Source: Bacteroidales bacterium UBA5342 (lineage in GTDB: Bacteria; Bacteroidota; Bacteroidia; Bacteroidales; UBA5342). From it: a DNA stretch of 52,403 bases. Made by a program: the position numbers and the translations under genes. Numbering within the stretch: the first letter of the stretch is position 1; each line of letters starts with the position of its first letter. The DNA lies in NCBI GenBank assembly GCA_002408065.1, contig DHQI01000028.1:766-53168 (forward strand). Direction: 5' to 3'. The notes beneath the pieces are model-generated. The model saw only the letters and a list, made by a program, of their open reading frames with translations, ran no database searches and was not told the DNA's origin. Positions 35,144 to 44,872 of the stretch are shown here, in pieces.

Positions 35144-36949
35144 TTACATCTTTACAAGACTTAGAAACCCTACGCCTGTATTGGGTTTTAGAAATAAATC
35201 ACTTAGATGTATTTGTGTCGAGGATAAATTATGTTGCTGATATACTAATATCCCACTAATGTCATAGATTGATAATGACCATTTACCGTCAGGCACAGCT
35301 ATTGTTGTATCATCACTAAATAAAAATTTCTTTCTGATTATTTGTTGGTTTATAGAATGTATAGTCTGTTCTTTGGGGAATGCAAAACCTAAGGGATGAT
35401 TGTCTGTATTATAATTCAAACCAGCAATGGTACTAATGGCATCGCTAAGTGTATGTTCACGGCCCCACAGATATGGGTAAAAAGGATCATGCTCAGAGAT
35501 GACATTAGAGGTGATTGCTAATAGATTATTACTATTCTTAATAATGAATGACTTAATAATTGTAGTGTCTGCATCAGGTGCTAAAGTAAGGTATGCTTTT
35601 GCTTCTTCTACCGAGAAGCGTTGTTTTCCATATCCAGCGTCAGAATGAACTGTATATAGATATGATTTAGCTGTTGAGCTTTTGTTTTCAAATTCAAAAT
35701 GAATGATGAATGAGTCCGTTTGTTCTGTAATCTTCACTGCTATTTTATGCTCATTGGTGCTGTGACATCGCTCATTACTTGAAATCTCATTAATTACATC
35801 GGGATATACATAATATAAAAACTTTTTAGTGGCATATGCATCAAAAAATCCACGTTGTTTCATACTATTGCCAATATCTTCACCTAAATCATTGTCTTGT
35901 ACGGTGAACAAAACAAAGCCAATCATATTACCTAGAGCCTTTGTTTTTTGCCACATGATTTGCAAGTTAGCACCACCTTGAGCATTGGTGTAATTAGCAG
36001 CAGCTACTTTAGAAGGATCCGCTTCGCTATCGTAGGATGCTCCTGTTTCGCCAATGCACCACCCTCTCGATGCATTAACGCTGAATGCTCTACGTTCAAC
36101 GATGCGTTGGTAGTATTGATCTTCATTAAGCATAGCGTCGGTAGATATGTATAAGTTAAAGCCCAACAGGTCGAATTTAGCAAATACATTTCCACTAATA
36201 GTATCAATGGACTCAACGGCTTTATAGATATCATTAGAAACATCTTTAGAATCACCAGTATGAGCAATTAGCTTGCCTGGATCTATACTGGTGTGTATAG
36301 CATCAGCTACTTGATTCATAAAATTCTCAATGCCACTCGCTCCGACAGCAGATAGCCAATCAGCATACTTCGATGATATATTTAATTCGTGATAAATGAG
36401 GTAAGCTAACAAATACTTGCTACCACCTGTAGCATCATTTATTGCATTTATTAATGACTTTATACTAGCATCGTTATTAGCATCAAAAATTGCTCTATTA
36501 AATGATGCAGTGCTTTTTTCGGGCATATTACCTTCTAAGGATGATTGTGGGTCTTTAGGCGACAATTGGACCATGTAGTACATGGCTTTATTAGGATTGC
36601 CGCCGTCAGGATGTTCAATATTCCATTCTTCTATTCACTTAATCAAATTATGAAAGTTGGCAGATCCATCCCAGTCACTATCATCGGGACTACCATATAT
36701 TCGTATGGTGTTTACCCCAATACTGTTTAAATAATTAAGCGTTTTTTTTACTTGATTTTCGGCATTGCTTCCTTGATTGTAGGTGATTGCTGTTTTTTTA
36801 GCCCACGACTGCCCATTAAGAAAGAAAGCCTTCCCGTCTCTATAAATACCCTCAGAAGTAGTACTCCAGGTATATGATTGGGCGCTAAGGTCTGTGTTGA
36901 ATATGATGATGAAAATTATCGTTACTATTTTTATTATGCTTCTGTTCAT
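35144..36949 (-). pseudogene. T9SS-exported clan GH-A glycoside hydrolase with an in-frame TGA
   Basis: Read through the stop, this is one frame of about 601 codons. A signal peptide (IIKIVTIIFIIIFNTDLSAQ) is followed by a TIM-barrel-like start (DGKAFFLNGQSWAKKTAITY, LNYLNSIGVNTIRIYGSPDDSDW). An in-frame TGA at 36635-36637 follows, then IEEWNIEHPDGGNPNKAMYY and the rest of the barrel (LGFNLYISTDAML, GWCIGETGASYD with a likely catalytic Glu). The end is a T9SS-type domain (WSLSIYDISGILVYQQ). The TGA fits a Trp codon (LIK-W-IEEW) changed by one base. No frameshift is seen, so the lesion is young. It is the last gene of the PUL2 operon. The exact GH family is not clear to me. Confidence 0.8.
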
Positions 36950-37100
36950 AGTATAGTCAATTTACTAGTGGAAAAGGCTAGGGTAATTCTCTAATTTTGT
37001 ATAAAGCTGGTAGGGGCTGTTTAAAACTATATAGTGAATTCAATTTTTTTGATGCAAAGATATATGCAAACGCTCTTTGCTTTTAATGATTTTTGTATAG

Positions 37101-37187
37101 GTCGATATTTTTTTAAATTCTCTAGCATAAGAGATCAGCACAAATCTACTACCAGATATGTGATCTAGAATTTGAAAAAATATCGAC
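37101..37187 (-). other. 87-nt highly structured inverted-repeat element
   Basis: Arms 37101-37121 and 37167-37187 match at 20 of 21 positions. Inside, AGATCA (37132-37137) pairs with TGATCT (37161-37166), and ATCT (37144-37147) with AGAT (37154-37157). The result is a long multi-step hairpin in the 285-base gap between the cupin gene and the clan-A glycosidase gene. It could be an RNA attenuator or processing site, or a small insertion element. Confidence 0.65.
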
Positions 37188-37234
37188 ACTAAGTCAATAG
37201 AACTATTGTCTATCTAATAAGAAGGTTTATCTCT

Positions 37235-38095
37235 TTATTTCTCTGCTTTTTTTGCTATGGGTTTATGTGTTTTTAGCCATTCCTGACCTTCTTTGGTCAT
37301 AAAGAAATCCATCCATAGATAATACATCTTACAGTTCTCTTCCACTGTAACGCCATGACTAGACCCTAATGGAATATGTAGAAGCTCAAATTCACCCAAA
37401 GAGGTACTAGCATCATCAGCGTGAACAGTAATATTATTTCCTGCTAAGCCTAAGAATAATTGATCGAGCATAGGATGTGCATGAGCACCTACAGCATCTG
37501 GGCCTGGGGCTTCTACTGTACCAAGAGCAAGTCTTGGCATGATATCCTCGGGCAGGACTGTACGTGAAACGGTGTTTGGACTCTTGATCTTTTCGGTATA
37601 AGCTTCGCGGTCAATGAAGCGTGTGAAATATATATTAAACCTGTTTTCAGGTGGATATGTGTTGAAGTCTTCTTTGTCTGCTTCAGTAATAAAACGCTTA
37701 AAATGGATATAGTGTAAAGTCTCTCCAGTGGGGATATCAAATATCAACGTGTCGAAAACCGAAGGAATGGCTATTGATTCGGGCACTATGCTATATTTTG
37801 TTGTGTCGGCAATTAGAGTCGCTTTACCTTTAATAAAGATATACATATTTACATGTTTTTTTGATACCGCAATGCTATGGATTGCAGGTCCGACTAAAGC
37901 AATATGTTCTATATCTGTTTCTGCGATTTCATTAACAAGTATATCTTCTCGAAATACCCTATTATCATTGGGAATCTGCATTGTAAACTTCTGTGATACG
38001 ATTTCAGTCGCTTCGGTACAATTTGTAAATAGGATTATTATCATATAAGTAATCATCCAGATTAGTGATCGCTTATAAAGTTGTTTAGTTTTCAT
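37235..38095 (-). CDS. two-domain cupin lipoprotein of PUL2, function unknown
   Basis: A 286-aa protein with a lipobox (ILFTNC, Cys26), so it is membrane-anchored and exported. Two cupin-like halves are visible: residues about 60-130 (HVNMYIFIKGKATLIAD) and about 195-265, where GAHAHPMLDQLFLGLAG, a Glu at ELLHIPLG and GSSHGVTVEENC give the His/Glu pattern of a metal-binding cupin. The N-terminal half has fewer metal ligands. Cupin isomerases and sugar-binding cupins occur in PULs, so it may modify or sense a released sugar, but nothing shows its reaction. It lies between the GH2 gene (229 bases upstream, with a hairpin) and the broken glycosidase. Confidence 0.75.
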   Translation of the reverse strand: MKTKQLYKRSLIWMITYMIIILFTNCTEATEIVSQKFTMQIPNDNRVFREDILVNEIAETDIEHIALVGPAIHSIAVSKKHVNMYIFIKGKATLIADTTKYSIVPESIAIPSVFDTLIFDIPTGETLHYIHFKRFITEADKEDFNTYPPENRFNIYFTRFIDREAYTEKIKSPNTVSRTVLPEDIMPRLALGTVEAPGPDAVGAHAHPMLDQLFLGLAGNNITVHADDASTSLGEFELLHIPLGSSHGVTVEENCKMYYLWMDFFMTKEGQEWLKTHKPIAKKAEK

Positions 38096-38131
38096 AGTTG
38101 TTTATTATTAGGGTTGTTGTCAAGTGATTTA

Positions 38132-38162
38132 TTGGTAGGTGATCTATATAGTCACCTACCAA
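38132..38162 (-). other. perfect 11-bp hairpin between the GH2 and cupin genes
   Basis: TTGGTAGGTGA (38132-38142) pairs perfectly with TCACCTACCAA (38152-38162), and the loop itself holds CTATATAG. The T-run on the minus strand is poor, so it is more likely a processing or attenuation hairpin than a full terminator. Confidence 0.65.
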
Positions 38163-38323
38163 ACTTGCTTTTTACTTGCCATTATTGTATTTATACTACT
38201 TGTGATATGCTTAATAGTTACTGTGCCAATAGTATGCAGGGTGATTGTCGTCGTAGAAAAGATTTGCCTCACCTGAGCATTGTTATTATGTGCATAACAA
38301 ATAGTATATTTATGATCTATGCT

Positions 38324-41300
38324 TTATTTGTATGAAGCTTTAGATAGTTGTAGGACTTTAGCATTGGTATTCCATCCTTCTAAGTGCAGATTAGCATGTT
38401 TGTTTTCCAAATATTTTTTCTCTACTCTAATAGTGATAGTTTTTGATTCTCCAGGTAAAAGAGATATATAATCGTCACTGTAAAATACAGGTAAGATGCT
38501 TTCTCCTGTGAGCACATCCTTTAGCTTAATTTTATTCAATAAACTGATATTATCTGACTCATTTTTAAGCTTTAGTTGTGCGGTATAATGTGTTGTCGTT
38601 TTATGTTCAGCTATTTTTACTTCAATGTCTGTTGGTGCTAGTTTGTTTAAATCCAGACAATTCCCTTTGTTATTTTCTATCCAATAAAAATTATCGTTAA
38701 TGACTTTATCCTTTTTATACAAATATAGTTTGAGATACAGTACCTCATCAGCAGCTTTCTGCTTAATCTCAAATGCGGTTTTAACCGATGAGTGATTTAC
38801 ATTGATGTCTTCTGTAGCTGTCCATAATTCTTCTCCCTGTGCATTGTAAATTGTAGCCTTTACTGAAGCATCTGTTAGATCAGCCTTGGTATTGTTTGCA
38901 ACACGAATTTCGTCAAGCTTACTGTCCCAAAATACATGGAGTGGTGACGAGCCCTTTTTAACAGCAAAGTAGGATGAGGTATATTCTAAATAATGGTCAT
39001 AAAGTTGGCAAATAAATGAAGGCCATGCTGATTGACTCATCCAAAGAATCATGCCACTCCCTTGCTTGCTTTGTAGACACTCAAACATTGCTTTCCCTGT
39101 TTCGAAATTCTGCAATTGAGCTTTGCTACTATATTCTTCCATGCTCTTAGCCTCGCCATAGCGTTCGTACAGCATTTCGGTGTATTTAAAAGATCTGTCG
39201 TATTGGTAATCGTGAATGGCCCACATGTCGCTTATTGGCCATATATCTTGCTCGGGCATCATTTTGCGTATACTTTCAGGTTCAGGAATTGCAATAATGC
39301 CTATCTCGCTATGGAGTGTTTCGCCACGGCGATCAAAATACCATTCAGGACTTTTAACCTCATAAGGTCCAAAGCCACTAAGTGTTCCATCAGCCGAGTT
39401 GGTTACGTAATGGCGTGTGCCATCGAGTAATTCTGTTGCTTTTTTCAAAGCTCTATCATATTCCACAGGAGGTATGCCTTCATTACGTCCACAGTAAAAG
39501 GCTAATGACGGATGTTTGCGTACCCATTTAATCTTATCGTATGCATTAGCCATAAATAGATCCATATCTAACGGGTCAGGTCCATTTTTTTGGTTTGCTA
39601 ACCAAAAATCGTCGAAAATAAGTATGCCGTGACGGTCACATGCTTCATAGAACTCTTTATGATTTGTCATTCCAAGCCAGTTACGTATCATATTGAAGTT
39701 TGCTTCAGCATGTAATTTTACGCGTAAGTCATAAGCATAATTATCTAAACGCATTAAAGCCTCTGGTAGTCCCCAGTTACCTCCTTTTAGTTGTATTCTA
39801 TAACCATTACAGTAGATAAATAAGATTCCATTGTGATGCTTATACTCCATATGGCGGATGCCGAATTTAATTTCTTCGGTGTCGCTAACTTTTTTGTTTT
39901 CTACAAATTGAAGTTTTAAATCATATAAATTTTGTGCTCCGTACCCATTGGGCCACCATAGTTTAGGATTGTTTATACTTAGTTGAGCAAAGTCGTGCTT
40001 GTCTAATGTTACTGTTTTAAGTTGTTCAGCATCTAATAATAGGGGAAGTTCAATTCTTATATCATTAAACTCTGCCAGTAGTTTCCCGCTAATGCGAGTA
40101 TTCGAATGGTTTTTTATCTCAGCGTGGATGGTTAGATCGGCTTTAGTCGTATCAGGCAAGGGTAAAATAGCTGACACCCAGGGGTCATTGATGGATACAT
40201 TATGACCAACTCTAACATTTACACTATTCCATATACCATTATTTCTACCTTTAATAATGGGAAGCCAGTTCCATCCTGCAGAAGCTAAACATGTAGGACC
40301 ATCTAAGCCAAGCATATCACCGTTTGTAGTACGGCATCCGAGGGTTTTTCGAATGACTTTAAACTCCCCAGAAATCCAATTGGGATTATGGTGGACTAAT
40401 ACAGCTAGTGTGTTAGTCTCAGAAAATTTTATAAGTTCAGTAATCTCAAATTCTGCACGCTGAAAAGCACCATTTATTTTCCCTAAATGTTTTCCATTGA
40501 AGTATATGTCTGAGTGGTAGTTTACTCCAGAGAAGTTGATGAATATCTTTTCATCTGTTAATTCTTTTGAAAAATCAAGATCTTTACGGTACCAAAAATC
40601 GTTTCCAGAAAAGAAGGCATCAGAGATTTGATGCATATTATCACCGTATAATGGATCGGGTAGGGCACCAAAATTATAATAATCGGCAAGTACAGTACCT
40701 GGTACAGTTGCTGGTATCCAATTTGAGTCGTCATAGTTGGGAGTTGAAATAGCTTTAAAATCATCTTTTAACAACATTGCATTTTGCACACGCCACTTAT
40801 TTCTTCCATCCAATGATAATGAATCTTTTGTTATCTTGCTCATATATGATGCCCTAAACCTCTCAGCTCCTTCACCTTTTACAGTAACTTCTTTAATAAT
40901 AGCACCGCGTATGTCCTGTACGACTTTTTGGATTTCAATTTTTACATATCGAGCATTCAAATCTTTGATGTTGAATGTTATAGTAGAAGATGTGCCTTCT
41001 GATGTCTCAAAGACTTGAGTTTTTAAGGTTTTATCATCCGACAAAAGGAATACTTTATACTCTAATGCGTAATTTTCGCCCCAGTTTATTGTAGCTTGCT
41101 TAATCACATGGGAGCTGCCGAGATCAATAAGCAGCCATTGCTCTTTGTCTTTATAATGTGCCTCCCAGTAAGTGTTTAGGCTCCCATCCACTACAAGGTG
41201 TCCACATCGATTTGCATCTACAGAAGATGAGTGCGTTACTATTCTGTATTTAGCTAGACTATTGTCCTTAGCATTGATTTGCAAAGCAAAATGCATACAT

Positions 41301-41353
41301 GCCAAGAGATATAACCATCGAGGTATTATTCCTTTTTCTCTTCTTTGTCTCAT
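38324..41353 (-). CDS. GH2 exo-glycosidase with N-terminal discoidin (F5/8, CBM32-like) domain
   Basis: An exo-beta-mannosidase or exo-beta-glucosaminidase type GH2 enzyme. I start it at 41353, because MRQRREKGIIPRWLYLLACMHF begins a signal peptide; the ATG at 41500 adds 49 residues without family character. Order from that start: signal (to about 28), discoidin-like sugar-binding domain (about 35-165: VDGSLNTYWEAHYKDKEQWL), GH2 jelly roll (about 185-340), Ig-like domain (about 345-460), TIM barrel (about 465-790) and Ig-like C-terminal domains (to 1009). The predicted acid/base is Glu625 in GRNEGIPP and the nucleophile Glu683 in LHSEIG. The WPNGYG motif and RNWLG are typical of the mannosidase/glucosaminidase branch. 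It has no lipobox or T9SS tail and is probably periplasmic. Confidence 0.9.
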   Translation of the reverse strand: MRQRREKGIIPRWLYLLACMHFALQINAKDNSLAKYRIVTHSSSVDANRCGHLVVDGSLNTYWEAHYKDKEQWLLIDLGSSHVIKQATINWGENYALEYKVFLLSDDKTLKTQVFETSEGTSSTITFNIKDLNARYVKIEIQKVVQDIRGAIIKEVTVKGEGAERFRASYMSKITKDSLSLDGRNKWRVQNAMLLKDDFKAISTPNYDDSNWIPATVPGTVLADYYNFGALPDPLYGDNMHQISDAFFSGNDFWYRKDLDFSKELTDEKIFINFSGVNYHSDIYFNGKHLGKINGAFQRAEFEITELIKFSETNTLAVLVHHNPNWISGEFKVIRKTLGCRTTNGDMLGLDGPTCLASAGWNWLPIIKGRNNGIWNSVNVRVGHNVSINDPWVSAILPLPDTTKADLTIHAEIKNHSNTRISGKLLAEFNDIRIELPLLLDAEQLKTVTLDKHDFAQLSINNPKLWWPNGYGAQNLYDLKLQFVENKKVSDTEEIKFGIRHMEYKHHNGILFIYCNGYRIQLKGGNWGLPEALMRLDNYAYDLRVKLHAEANFNMIRNWLGMTNHKEFYEACDRHGILIFDDFWLANQKNGPDPLDMDLFMANAYDKIKWVRKHPSLAFYCGRNEGIPPVEYDRALKKATELLDGTRHYVTNSADGTLSGFGPYEVKSPEWYFDRRGETLHSEIGIIAIPEPESIRKMMPEQDIWPISDMWAIHDYQYDRSFKYTEMLYERYGEAKSMEEYSSKAQLQNFETGKAMFECLQSKQGSGMILWMSQSAWPSFICQLYDHYLEYTSSYFAVKKGSSPLHVFWDSKLDEIRVANNTKADLTDASVKATIYNAQGEELWTATEDINVNHSSVKTAFEIKQKAADEVLYLKLYLYKKDKVINDNFYWIENNKGNCLDLNKLAPTDIEVKIAEHKTTTHYTAQLKLKNESDNISLLNKIKLKDVLTGESILPVFYSDDYISLLPGESKTITIRVEKKYLENKHANLHLEGWNTNAKVLQLSKASYK

Positions 41354-41470
41354 ACTTATATATTTAATCCTACTAGGATGTTCAATTGAGTTGTGAAATT
41401 TCATAGGCTGCAATAGCTTATAAAACAGTTTATTGCAACTTGTTATAGTTTGATTCTTAAACTTGAATAT

Positions 41471-41508
41471 AGAGGTAAGTGTGCCGGAGTTATGACACAC
41501 CTACCTTT
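41471..41508 (-). other. hairpin between the T9SS surface-protein and GH2 genes
   Basis: AGGTAAGTGTG (41473-41483) pairs with CACACCTACCT (41496-41506) with one mismatch. On the minus strand the left arm begins AGGTAGGTGTG, like the GGTAGGTGA arm at 38132. No T-run follows. Confidence 0.55.
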
Positions 41509-41513
41509 GTTAT

Positions 41514-43034
41514 TTATTTTTTTATTATCATGCGTGATGATACTCCTAATTCTGTTTTTATTTGTAAAATATAGATGCCAATATCATAGTTATTCATATT
41601 AATCGATGATGTGTTGGATTGAGAAGAATATACGATACTTCCTAAAGCGTTAATCAAGGATATGTTTTGAATTGAATGAGTTCCTGTATTGATATTTAAC
41701 ATCTCACTCACTGGATTTGGATAGACTTTGAGAGTAGAATTACCGGTCTTGAAACGATCTACACTTAGTCCCAAATTACTATCAGCAGAAATCTGCAGAT
41801 CATCCATCCAAAGTCTAGTTTTAGTTGACATGTCGCCATCCCAATCCCCTATAATTGTGGGTGTAAATAGGATATTGGTGTTTTCTGTAATGTTTAGGTC
41901 AAAAGAGAATTTGGTCCAAGAATCTGTTGTTAGTTCCGACTCTGTTATCGATACTAACTCTGTTGCAATACTGTCTGTGATAGTTTCAATCTTTAGTTTA
42001 CAAGGAGAACCCGCTCTAGGATCTTCTACAAAAAGATAGAAACTTAATGTTTTAATTTTTTCAAAGGCAGGAGATTTTATGAAAGGTGCATCACCTTCGT
42101 TTTTATTCATAAACTTTAAAGCAGCTGTGCCATCGTAAGCAGCATGGTTGCCAGGTCCTGTTACACTAGATGTAATATAGATATTACTGTCGTCCCAACC
42201 ATTCCAAGTAGAGCTCATAGATGAGGCGGTAGCATCTCCAAATCCTGTTTCGATATGCAGCGAGGATACTGTCACTACTATGGTATAGGTTTGTGTGCTT
42301 ACGCCATCTGCAGCAAGCACTTTGATAGTTGCTGTGCGCTCATTCTCATTCCCTTGTAGGTTTGTTAATTGAGTTGCTGTTGCTGTCGCAGAAGAATGGT
42401 TTGTAATGCCTTCGAACTGTGGTATTTTAGTGGTGAAGTTGATTGTAAGGTTATAGTCGAGAATGCTAGCACTAAATCCTTCTACAGGAATGCCGTTCAT
42501 TGTTAAAGATGCCAACTGTGCATCATCTTCAGCAGCGGCCAGTTTAGTTAATTCTACATCATCAAGCATAAATAATGTACTTGTACCTGCACCTCCCTCT
42601 GCTAAAAATTTAATTATAACTGATTCAGAATCATCAATTACGAGGACTTGTTTTTCGTAAGTCAAAATCGAACTATCTGCTTTGATGGTTTGAAGTGTTT
42701 CCCACGTAGTACCATTGTCATTTGATTTCTGAATTAATAAGCTTGCATCTGCAAAGGTGTTGTTGGGTTTGATATAGAAGCTTAATGTACCTGCACCAAC
42801 GACTGAAGGTAATACTACCTCAGAGTAGGTTGCTTTCATCTTTATAGCCTTTTCGCCTTCTAAAACACCATTGTTGTCACTACTGCCATTATAGGTGTTA
42901 ACCGTGGTCCACCCGTTGGGTGTGCTGCCATCAAATCCTTCTTGGATGTGGTATTCTAGGGCACTTGCTGCTATCCAAGAGCTAGTCATGATAGCTAATA
43001 CTAAAAAACGTAATGTGATTTTCATAATCCTCAT
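41514..43034 (-). CDS. T9SS-exported beta-sandwich surface protein of PUL2, probable glycan-binding protein
   Basis: The 506-aa protein has a signal peptide (LRFLVLAIMTSSWIAASA). A carbohydrate-binding-like jelly roll follows (about 25-165: LEYHIQEGFDGSTPNGWTT, LSFYIKPNN, STLFMLDDVELT). Then come a cadherin-like or Ig-like domain (about 170-255: LTMNGIPVEGFSASILDYNLTI), a second jelly roll (about 260-425: LWMDDLQIS) and a type A sorting domain (about 435-506: LKVYPNPVSEMLNI ... GIYILQIKTELGVSSRMIIKK). No catalytic motif is visible. Its position just after susC-susD is where surface glycan-binding proteins (SusE/F or SGBP analogues) are usually encoded, so a binding role is likely. The start could also be the Met at 43025. 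A hairpin lies in the gap upstream. Confidence 0.8.
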   Translation of the reverse strand: MRIMKITLRFLVLAIMTSSWIAASALEYHIQEGFDGSTPNGWTTVNTYNGSSDNNGVLEGEKAIKMKATYSEVVLPSVVGAGTLSFYIKPNNTFADASLLIQKSNDNGTTWETLQTIKADSSILTYEKQVLVIDDSESVIIKFLAEGGAGTSTLFMLDDVELTKLAAAEDDAQLASLTMNGIPVEGFSASILDYNLTINFTTKIPQFEGITNHSSATATATQLTNLQGNENERTATIKVLAADGVSTQTYTIVVTVSSLHIETGFGDATASSMSSTWNGWDDSNIYITSSVTGPGNHAAYDGTAALKFMNKNEGDAPFIKSPAFEKIKTLSFYLFVEDPRAGSPCKLKIETITDSIATELVSITESELTTDSWTKFSFDLNITENTNILFTPTIIGDWDGDMSTKTRLWMDDLQISADSNLGLSVDRFKTGNSTLKVYPNPVSEMLNINTGTHSIQNISLINALGSIVYSSQSNTSSINMNNYDIGIYILQIKTELGVSSRMIIKK

Positions 43035-43063
43035 ATTTAAATTATTAACTGAATTTTATAAAT

Positions 43064-43080
43064 GTACGCACTATGCGTAC
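43064..43080 (-). other. hairpin between susD and the surface-protein gene
   Basis: GTACGCA-CTA-TGCGTAC is a 7-bp perfect stem with a 3-base loop in the 96-base gap. It may trim or attenuate the transcript so that susC-susD are made in excess, as in many PULs (inference). Confidence 0.55.
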
Positions 43081-43130
43081 TCTCGTTTCTATAATACTTT
43101 TAGTCGAAAAATTTCAGGTGTGGTCCCCAA

Positions 43131-44864
43131 TTAATTGTAACCAGGGTTTTGCAACATTTCTCTTGTTATGTTTGCATCGATTACAGTTTGTGGTATCGGC
43201 AACAGGTTAAAGTGTTCCTGTATGTATTGACCACCATTAAAATTATGCTCTTGAGTACGGCTATACCAAGTGCCAGTTCTTACCAAGGTATGCCTACGGT
43301 GTTCTTCAAGCATTAATTCTCTAGCGCGTTCTTCTAAGATGAAGTCCATGTCTACATCATTAGCCTCTATGCGCGAAGCGTTAGCGCGTTGGCGAATAAT
43401 GTTTATGGTGGCAGCAGCAGCTGTTGGGTCATCAGACAGGTACTGTGCTTCAGCTAGTAGTAGGTAAGTGTCTGCTAACCTTAGGTATACCTGGTCATTG
43501 TATTGATAGGCGTCTTGGATGTTGTCATCATAGCCGCTTTCAAACTTTCTGCTAAATGGCCAGTCTACTCTGTCATTGCCTGGTTTTCCTTCTGCTGTTT
43601 CGGTTAATGGATATCGCCAAGAACAAAAAACAGTATCTCCATAGTTGTAGCCTGGTGGTAATACATCGGCGGCTATTGGTGCATTTTCATTAGCGTCTTT
43701 AAGAATAAAAAAACGGCGGAAAATATAGTTTGAGAAACGCTGATCTTGTGCTTCATATAAATCTATAGCATATTTTGTTGAGGCCATTCTAGTTCTACCA
43801 CGACCACCTCGTTCACTGGTTATTTGCAGTGCTTTGGTGTTGCGTATAGACATCAATTCATAGCGGCTAGAAATATAGCGTCGCATATTACTACCTATAC
43901 CACCGATTACATTGTATTCCCATTGAAAAGTCCACAGGGCTTCTGTATTACCCTCATCTCTATTAGTATTTCCCGCTTTAAACATATCGCTAAAGGGGAC
44001 ACCTTCTTGCTCCAAATCACCGTAGCGCTCTGTTATAAGTTTATATTCTGGGGTGTTGATGCATTTGTTGGCAAAGTAAATTGCACTGTCATACTTTTCG
44101 GTGATAATATACAGTTCGGTCAAATAGTGCTGGACAGCTCCTTTGGTTAGTCGGCCATCTATACCACAATCAACTTCTATATAGTTTTCAGCGAAAAGCA
44201 AATCCTTTTTCATTTGTTCTCGTACTTCATGGACTGGTGTACGCACCCAGTCTGTTTTAATATTCGAACCTAATGATTCCTCTAATGAGAGGGGTACATC
44301 GCCCCAAGTGAGAGTTAAATGACGGTACGCCCAAGCTCTTATTGCCTTTGCTTCTGCCACGACACGGTTTTTATTCTCGTCTGGTGTGTTATTCCCTCCA
44401 GTCCAGTCAATATCAGCATTTGTAGCACGACCAATGATCGTGTTTGCAGCATTTATGGTGCTATATAACCATTCGAAGTTAGCCTGAATATCTACATTAA
44501 AGGAATTGTTGAGGTTTAACATGTTCTCTAGTACATCTGACCATTCACCTCCAGCCTGATGGTTAACACAGGTCACATCTGTGCCATTCATAAACATTTC
44601 GGCTCTTAAGGCATTGTTTGATCGATCATCACTTGAAAACAATCCTGTAGCCTCATCGATCTTTGGTCTTCCTTCTCTTTCCATTCTAACTTTTGCATAT
44701 AGACCATTTAGGCCTGCTTCGAACCCTTCTAAATTTTTGTAAAGCGATTCAGCTGTGATTATATGCGGAGGTTTTTCGTCTAGTATTGATTCTGAACAAC
44801 TGGCAGTTACCAGCAAGACGAGGATAATTGTTAAGATATGATTAGTGCTTTTCATTTTGTTCAT
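43131..44864 (-). CDS. susD: SusD/RagB-family glycan-binding lipoprotein
   Basis: Outer-membrane lipoprotein that binds glycan at the cell surface and forms the lid of the SusC transporter. The 577-aa protein has a lipobox (LLVTASC, Cys23), the family start SILDEKPPHIITAESLYKNLEGFEAGLNGLY, tetratricopeptide-like helices (about 150-300, including RAWAYRHLTLTWGDVPL, a family hallmark), and the C-terminal SusD segment (YLRLADTYLLLAEAQYLS, INIIRQRANA, LEERARELMLEEHRRHTLVRTGTW). Its start lies 8 bases behind the susC stop, so the two are surely cotranscribed. The length is normal. The glycan bound cannot be deduced. Confidence 0.95.
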   Translation of the reverse strand: MNKMKSTNHILTIILVLLVTASCSESILDEKPPHIITAESLYKNLEGFEAGLNGLYAKVRMEREGRPKIDEATGLFSSDDRSNNALRAEMFMNGTDVTCVNHQAGGEWSDVLENMLNLNNSFNVDIQANFEWLYSTINAANTIIGRATNADIDWTGGNNTPDENKNRVVAEAKAIRAWAYRHLTLTWGDVPLSLEESLGSNIKTDWVRTPVHEVREQMKKDLLFAENYIEVDCGIDGRLTKGAVQHYLTELYIITEKYDSAIYFANKCINTPEYKLITERYGDLEQEGVPFSDMFKAGNTNRDEGNTEALWTFQWEYNVIGGIGSNMRRYISSRYELMSIRNTKALQITSERGGRGRTRMASTKYAIDLYEAQDQRFSNYIFRRFFILKDANENAPIAADVLPPGYNYGDTVFCSWRYPLTETAEGKPGNDRVDWPFSRKFESGYDDNIQDAYQYNDQVYLRLADTYLLLAEAQYLSDDPTAAAATINIIRQRANASRIEANDVDMDFILEERARELMLEEHRRHTLVRTGTWYSRTQEHNFNGGQYIQEHFNLLPIPQTVIDANITREMLQNPGYN

Positions 44865-44872
44865 TTTATAGA

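Noticed and set aside
36635..36637. TGA read as selenocysteine
   Set aside because: The protein type is a glycosidase with no selenoprotein relatives known to me, and Trp fits the local context; I see no SECIS-like hairpin directly behind it.
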